This document shows, piece by piece, positions 60,018 to 64,000 of a stretch of 64,000 nt of DNA (positions are counted from its first letter, which is position 1; each line of letters starts with the position of its first letter). The DNA is taken from the NCBI GenBank assembly GCA_016630955.3, contig CM049987.1:248001-312000 (forward strand). The letters run 5' to 3'. This stretch comes from Didymella arachidicola (lineage: Eukaryota > Ascomycota > Dothideomycetes > Pleosporales > Didymellaceae). The notes under the pieces were generated by a model. It was not told the origin of the DNA. It ran no database searches and saw only the letters and a list, made by a program, of their open reading frames with translations. Both the position numbers and the translations under genes were made by a program.

Positions 60018-61684
60018 CTACAACACGTACCTGAAGTACTTGTTCTCCTTATCCGTCAAATCCATAAACGCCATCTTATCCCTCTCATCCTCGTCCACGT
60101 GCATCCCCTCTCTCTTCTTATTCTCCCTCCTCAGCACCACATACAGCGCAACAGCCGCCACGATCGTGATACAATAACAGATGATCAGGCCCGACCAGAG
60201 CTCCGGGTAGTGTCTTGCCTTCGTCTGACTCTTGATGAGCTGCGGTCCCACGATGTTGCCCACGCAATACGCCACAAAGATGGCTGCAGCCATGGCGCTC
60301 TTCTTCGTCGCGCCCGCCACATTGCTCATCCCGACCACAATGGTCTGCGACACCACAGCACCGAACGTGCCGATGATGGAGTATCCTGCCACAGGTGTGG
60401 CGGCATGGTATGTCCAGGCGCCTTTCCATATCATTGCGCAGCCCGCGATGACGGGTAGGCAATTCACGACCAAAAGGATGAGGCGAATGTTAGGAATTTT
60501 GCTGGAGAGATAGCCACAGAGCAGGATGGTTACGAGACAGAGAGCGCCGAGGGGGAATTGCCAGAGGATGCTTTCGAGGGTTGACCAGCCGAAGGTGCTG
60601 ACGATGAGCGGGCCGAAACCCGATACGGCACCGTTAACGGTGTATGCAGAGGCCATGAGGAGGAAGACCAGCCAGAGCTTGACGTCGAGGAAAGCTTCGC
60701 GCAGTTGCGAGGTTTTGATCTGGTGGCATCGCACACCGGTTTGCCCGCGTCGTAGTCGCTCGACGGCTACGATGCGTTCCGCGGGGGTGAGAAACCAGGC
60801 AGAAGCAGGCGAGTTGGGGATTAAGAAACACCAGATGCCGAAGAGGAAAGTCAAGCAGCCCGCGAGGAGGTAGATGTACTGCCATCTGCGCAAGGCGCCG
60901 CCAGTGATTTGCGCAAAGCCGTAGTTCAGGGCACCGCCGATGATGGTGAAGAGGCCGGTTGAAGCGAACCACCTATGGGAGTTAGAAACTGAGCAGCATC
61001 ATACGTTAATAGTATCGCTTACCAAGACTGCCGCAATGCCTGCTCTTCTTGGGTGTAGAACCCACTGACAATGCACATGAAGCCAGTTGGAATGATGCTC
61101 TCCACGAAGCCCAAGAAGAACCTCTGCGCATAGAGGCCTTCGTGAGTCGTCACCGCGGCCGTCAGCATACATATGCCTGCCCATACGACAACGACACCAC
61201 CAAGGATTTTTCCAATGTTGAACCTTTGCAGCGCGAACGTCATCGGATACAGCCCGGCGAGCATTCCAAAGTAGAACATTGACGTGGCCCAGCTGAGACG
61301 CTGGGTGCTAGTCGTGGGCGGCTTGGTGCTTGCGTCGACCACAGTGAGAGACAAGTCCTTGGTCATGCCAAACAGCACCGCAGATCCCAGGATAGCCTTG
61401 TCGTAGTACACCAGTCCATATCCAACGATCATGGCGGGGATCAGGAACCTAGATAATCGAGTCAAACCTGTGCATAGATGCCTGTTTGGTCAAGCTTACC
61501 AGTCGATCTTCCTCAGCACCTTGGCCTCGACCGCCGGATCGATCTCGCGCGCATGCTCACCCACGAGTCCAATAGCGACGTCTTTATCGAGCGACACGGA
61601 GCTGGTAGGCAGTGTATGCTCGCAGCTATCGTTCGATAGCGTTCCAGGCTGCTCGCCTTTCTCGGCATCATGAATAGCAGTCAT
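60018..61684 (-). CDS. Dal5/THI73-like MFS transporter under TPP-riboswitch control
   Basis: Exons 61500-61684, 61023-61448 and 60018-60972 give 521 aa. The introns are 51 nt (GTAAGC to CTAG) and 50 nt (GTAAGC, branch CTAAC, CATAG), each splitting a Trp codon. The acidic N-terminus leads to VLRKIDWFLIPAMIVGYGLVYYDK, the anion:cation symporter entry. The rest follows the Dal5 pattern: FNIGKILGGVVVVWAGI, YAQRFFLGFVESIIPTGF, NYGFAQITGG, and the typical end LTDKENKYFRYVL. The Met at 61684 (MTAIHDAEKGE) is chosen as the first AUG after the predicted leader splice. Yeast THI73 belongs to this subfamily and is thiamine-repressed. With a TPP aptamer upstream, the likely cargo is thiamine, a pyrimidine/thiazole precursor or a linked carboxylate. 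It acts at the plasma membrane and should be switched off by abundant TPP. Confidence 0.92.
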
Positions 61685-61769
61685 ACTTGCGTTGTTACTT
61701 TTCCGAGTCGACCTCGTAGGCTGTCTTCTATTCAACCGTAGAACCCTCGGTCACAGTCCGCAGAAAGCC

Positions 61770-62000
61770 CTGCGCCAGTCAGTAGCAGCCTCTCTCTCGC
61801 GGGAGCTCGCATGAAGTCCTTTCGCAGGCGTTAACCTGATCAAGTTCCGACCGTATCTCTCAGAACGCTGCCCGTCTTGTCTCTCATCATCTCCGTTATC
61901 TACGCCAAGCAATCGACAGTGATCAATCGATGGGAAAATTGGTATGATGAAAGATAGAACGAGCAGCGAACACCGGTCTCATGCGCTCGCTTGGAAATAC
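61770..62000 (-). other. Predicted 5'-UTR intron containing the riboswitch
   Basis: Donor G|GTATTT at 62000-61995 follows CCTGATCAAG; the branch is ACTGAC and the acceptor GCGCAG ends at 61770. It spans 231 nt and contains the whole aptamer. Removing it deletes upstream AUGs at 61982-61980 (a 19-codon uORF) and 61812-61810. The first AUG left downstream of the splice is the transporter start. Inferred from sequence signals only. Confidence 0.6.
61808..61985 (-). promoter_or_regulatory. TPP (thiamine pyrophosphate) riboswitch aptamer
   Basis: All conserved parts are seen on the minus strand. P1 is CGCAUGA (61985-61979) with UCAUGCG (61814-61808). P2 is ACCGGUGU (61977-61970) with AUACGGU (61856-61850), with one bulged G. 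P3 is CGCUGC (61968-61963) with GCAGCG (61871-61866). Next come the invariant CUGAGA (61863-61858) and the GGAACUUGAUCAGGUUAACG / CCUGCGAAAGGA block (61848-61818) that forms P4/P5 and grips the pyrophosphate. P3 carries a 91-nt insertion that closes on itself through CUUUCAUCAU / AUGAUGAGAG, typical of fungal versions. It sits about 125 nt upstream of the transporter AUG, inside a predicted leader intron. Confidence 0.92.
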
Positions 62001-63116
62001 CTTGATCAGGCTTGAGTCTGCGTTGCGACTGCATTGTAGCTGGTGCGCCGTACGCTTCACGTTTCGATAGTAGTGGTCCGTCTTGAAAAGCAACCTTGAG
62101 GTGGGAACTGCAAGTATCGACGAGGATTGATGCAGGAAAAGAACTGAAAGTTGTGGAAACAAGTCTGCCGCTTCAGCACGCGAGGTACCGTTCTTCGCTA
62201 GCGCCATAGCTTGGGTTGAGATCACGACGCCTTAGAGAGCATCGGCTACTGGAGGACTTCAGCCGGGACTTCTGCGCATTTCTGCTGCCGTAGTCTATGA
62301 TTGGATATCTGAGCATGATTCTCGCGATGGCGAGCGGCCGAGACGAGCGGGCGTCGCGGCTACACCTCTTCCAGCCTAGCTTTGTCCCACGTGATCTTGT
62401 TGCCGAAGAAAACTTCGTTCTTCGCAGCAGTGGCTTGTCTGAGCAACCACGCGTTGATAATGCGCAATGTCAGACCTCTCTAGACAAAGCCACCAAAATG
62501 CTCGGGTGGTTTCTGAGACGGGAGGAACACGTGTGTAGGACGGTCTCTTGCCTCGCTCGATCTGCTGCTGTATCAGCAGACCTTGAGCTGGATGCACGTT
62601 CGCCTTACAAAGCGAGCGCTGCACGAGACAAGAACAACACCTCGACGATCTTTGAGTGCGGAGCCGCCTGATTCATGTGTCGGACTTTGCAATTAATGCG
62701 TCGAGACATACCTTTGATTTTTTTTTTCCACGTATCACATGATGTATGCTTAGTGCTTTTCAGAGTATGAATATAGGAATGTGTGTGTATTGAAAGAGCG
62801 CGTACTTCAAACAGGTTATCGCTCTTTGCCCAACAAATGCCTTCTTGCCCAAACACCGTAGGAAATATACGTCATAGAGGTGCCACTTCGATCCGACCGA
62901 TCAAGTCCCAATGCCATTCGTGCAACAGCGTAGCAATGCTCGCTCAGTCAAAACGCCAACAGCTCGATCCAAAGTCGTAGCTCACAAGTGCGGACCCCAT
63001 ATGTACATTGCGATGTCTCTCATATCTAACTGAGAGGAGATGTGCTAAGAGATGGGGTATAGTTAGATCCGTGAAAACGAGGAACAGTATGAGTGGAAAA
63101 TACAGAGATTATGGTT
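62001..63116. other. Intergenic, transporter promoter and leader
   Basis: Holds the promoter and first leader exon of the riboswitch-controlled transporter, and the 3' flank of the SPRY gene. A 12-nt T run near 62718-62729 may be a poly-T feature. The frame at 62297-62671 shows no family features. Confidence 0.4.
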
Positions 63117-64000
63117 TCATCGAGGGCCTCCTCGGCGTGTGGTTCGGGAGGTCTCAGTGGCGCTTCGCACGCGAATCGTGGGCTGTCGGAGCTGGGGTGT
63201 ATCATTCATCGCGGCATCGTAACTGGGTAGAGGACGCTCGACTTGTTGATCGTCTCGCAGCAGTAGGGGGGCTTGCTCGTGCTGATCCCCGCGACCGTCC
63301 CAGTAATTCCGCATGTGTCGGCCAGCTTCGAGGTTCGGTGATCCAACAGGGCTGGTGTACTCAGGGGGCAGCTCTCCAGGTTGCAGGAATCCAAGCCCGC
63401 GTGCGCTTTCGTGTGCCACATCGTGCACGTTGCTAGCCTCCCCGCTGGTCCCTTCACCGATATCTTCGTTGGAGTCCACGAGGCTGAAAGCTGCCAGGGA
63501 GATGTCAGTGGGGCTGCGTTGAGGACCAGGGCTTGTGGGTTGATTACGCCCGAGACGCACTTGCTGGCTACTAGATCGTGCATGTCCATAACCTGCAGAG
63601 ATGTAGTTGCCAGCCATGCCTTCCCTGATGCCTTCGCGACCAGAGTCCAACAGAATCGAACCTTGTTCGCTGCCGTATGGTGGAGGAGGAGCCAGACTGC
63701 CGGTCTGAGGGGCCAGACCCCATTTCTTTACATTGGCCTCAATGAAGACAAACCCCATCTGCCCGAAGTTGACGTGGACCTGGCATGGTCCCTGGGCGCC
63801 GACTGTAGGAAAAAAGTTCTGTGTTTTGAGACCGTGTGCAACGTCATCAAGCTTCTTGCCATTACGGGTAAAGAAGATTGTCCCCGTGCGAGGCCTGTAC
63901 CCGACTCCGATGACGTCGCCCTGAACATATGCCGGCCCGTAAGCGGAAGGTGTAAAAGGTTGGTTGTAGCGTCGGTTGCCGTTCGATCCATATGAAATGG
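63117..64000 (-). CDS. SSH4: SSH4/EAR1-like SPRY-domain Rsp5 adaptor (5' end outside the window)
   Basis: The 3' 294 codons of a minus-strand gene that runs off the right edge. The first 90 residues seen are the C-terminal half of a SPRY domain: ISYGSNGNRRYNQPF, GDVIGVGYRPRTGTIFFTRN, FFPTVGAQGPCQVHVNFG and FVFIEANVKKWGL. The tail is disordered and carries three PY-type motifs: PPPY (63686-63675), PPEY (63368-63357) and LPSY (63230-63219). These bind WW domains of the Rsp5/Nedd4 ubiquitin ligase. Yeast Ssh4 and Ear1 have exactly this SPRY-plus-PY layout. They sit on endosome/vacuole membranes and direct ubiquitination of nutrient transporters into multivesicular bodies. An N-terminal membrane anchor is expected upstream but cannot be seen. 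Confidence 0.88.
   Translation of the reverse strand, partial: ISYGSNGNRRYNQPFTPSAYGPAYVQGDVIGVGYRPRTGTIFFTRNGKKLDDVAHGLKTQNFFPTVGAQGPCQVHVNFGQMGFVFIEANVKKWGLAPQTGSLAPPPPYGSEQGSILLDSGREGIREGMAGNYISAGYGHARSSSQQVRLGRNQPTSPGPQRSPTDISLAAFSLVDSNEDIGEGTSGEASNVHDVAHESARGLGFLQPGELPPEYTSPVGSPNLEAGRHMRNYWDGRGDQHEQAPLLLRDDQQVERPLPSYDAAMNDTPQLRQPTIRVRSATETSRTTRRGGPR

Noticed and set aside
62297..62671. 124-codon plus-strand frame
   Set aside because: No recognisable family and lies in the promoter region of the TPP-controlled transporter.
1..64000. tRNA, rRNA genes and a secondary-metabolite cluster
   Set aside because: I looked for B-box-like strings and for PKS/NRPS/terpene motifs and found none convincing; a covariance scan would be needed to exclude a tRNA.

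Overview
The window is nuclear DNA of a filamentous ascomycete, most likely a Dothideomycete. The lineage call is an inference from gene style; no marker gene settles the species. The signs are short spliceosomal introns (mostly 46-90 nt, with GTAAGT-like donors and CTAAC/CTGAC branch sites) and fungus-specific families: a HET protein, a Zn2Cys6 regulator, a GH55 glucanase, a killer-toxin-type GH18 chitinase, a Cas1-like acetyltransferase and a Fot1/pogo transposon. I reconstructed exon structures by hand. In every multi-exon gene reported as intact, the exon lengths sum to a whole number of codons.

Layout, left to right: an F-box/LRR-like gene (277-1827, +); a pantothenate/allantoate-type MFS transporter (3048-4793, -); a GPI-anchored Ser/Ala-rich wall protein (5295-5975, -); a frameshifted alpha/beta hydrolase (7200-8467, -); a drug-type MFS transporter with one frameshift (10475-12327, +); a 2,195-residue mosaic chitinase (12610-19479, -); a second F-box-like gene (20978-22420, +); PUS7 (23012-25440, -); a GH55 exo-beta-1,3-glucanase (25939-28327, -); a seven-exon PLP aminotransferase with a 15-nt microexon and a GC-AG intron (30070-32107, -); a large conserved protein of unknown function (33254-35947, +); sideroflexin (36394-37682, +); the ER chaperone LHS1 with C-terminal HDEL (38307-41470, +); a HET protein (42404-44140, +); a PHD-finger protein (45785-48371, +); a secreted amidase diverging from a Zn2Cys6 factor (48491-52118); a 105-aa membrane protein (52428-52794, -); an apparently intact Fot1/pogo element with perfect 44-bp inverted ends (53802-55901); a Cas1-like O-acetyltransferase (56462-59179, -); a Dal5/THI73-like transporter behind a TPP riboswitch (60018-62000, -); and the 3' part of an SSH4/EAR1-like Rsp5 adaptor running off the right edge (63117-64000, -).

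The most interesting element is the eukaryotic TPP riboswitch at 61808-61985 (-). It lies inside a predicted 231-nt 5'-UTR intron. Its ligand-binding P4/P5 strand is a perfect 10-nt complement of the sequence ending exactly at the 5' splice site. That is the layout expected for thiamine-controlled splicing, and it implies the downstream transporter handles thiamine, a precursor or a related anion. Secondary points are the nested inverted repeats around the transposon, two single-base frameshifts that both look like loss of one C, and loss of the usual catalytic Ser and Asp in the Cas1-like protein.

Housekeeping genes (PUS7, sideroflexin, LHS1) are mixed with wall-remodelling (chitinase, GH55, GPI protein, Cas1-like), transport and self-recognition genes. 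I see no secondary-metabolite cluster, tRNA, rRNA or CRISPR array.
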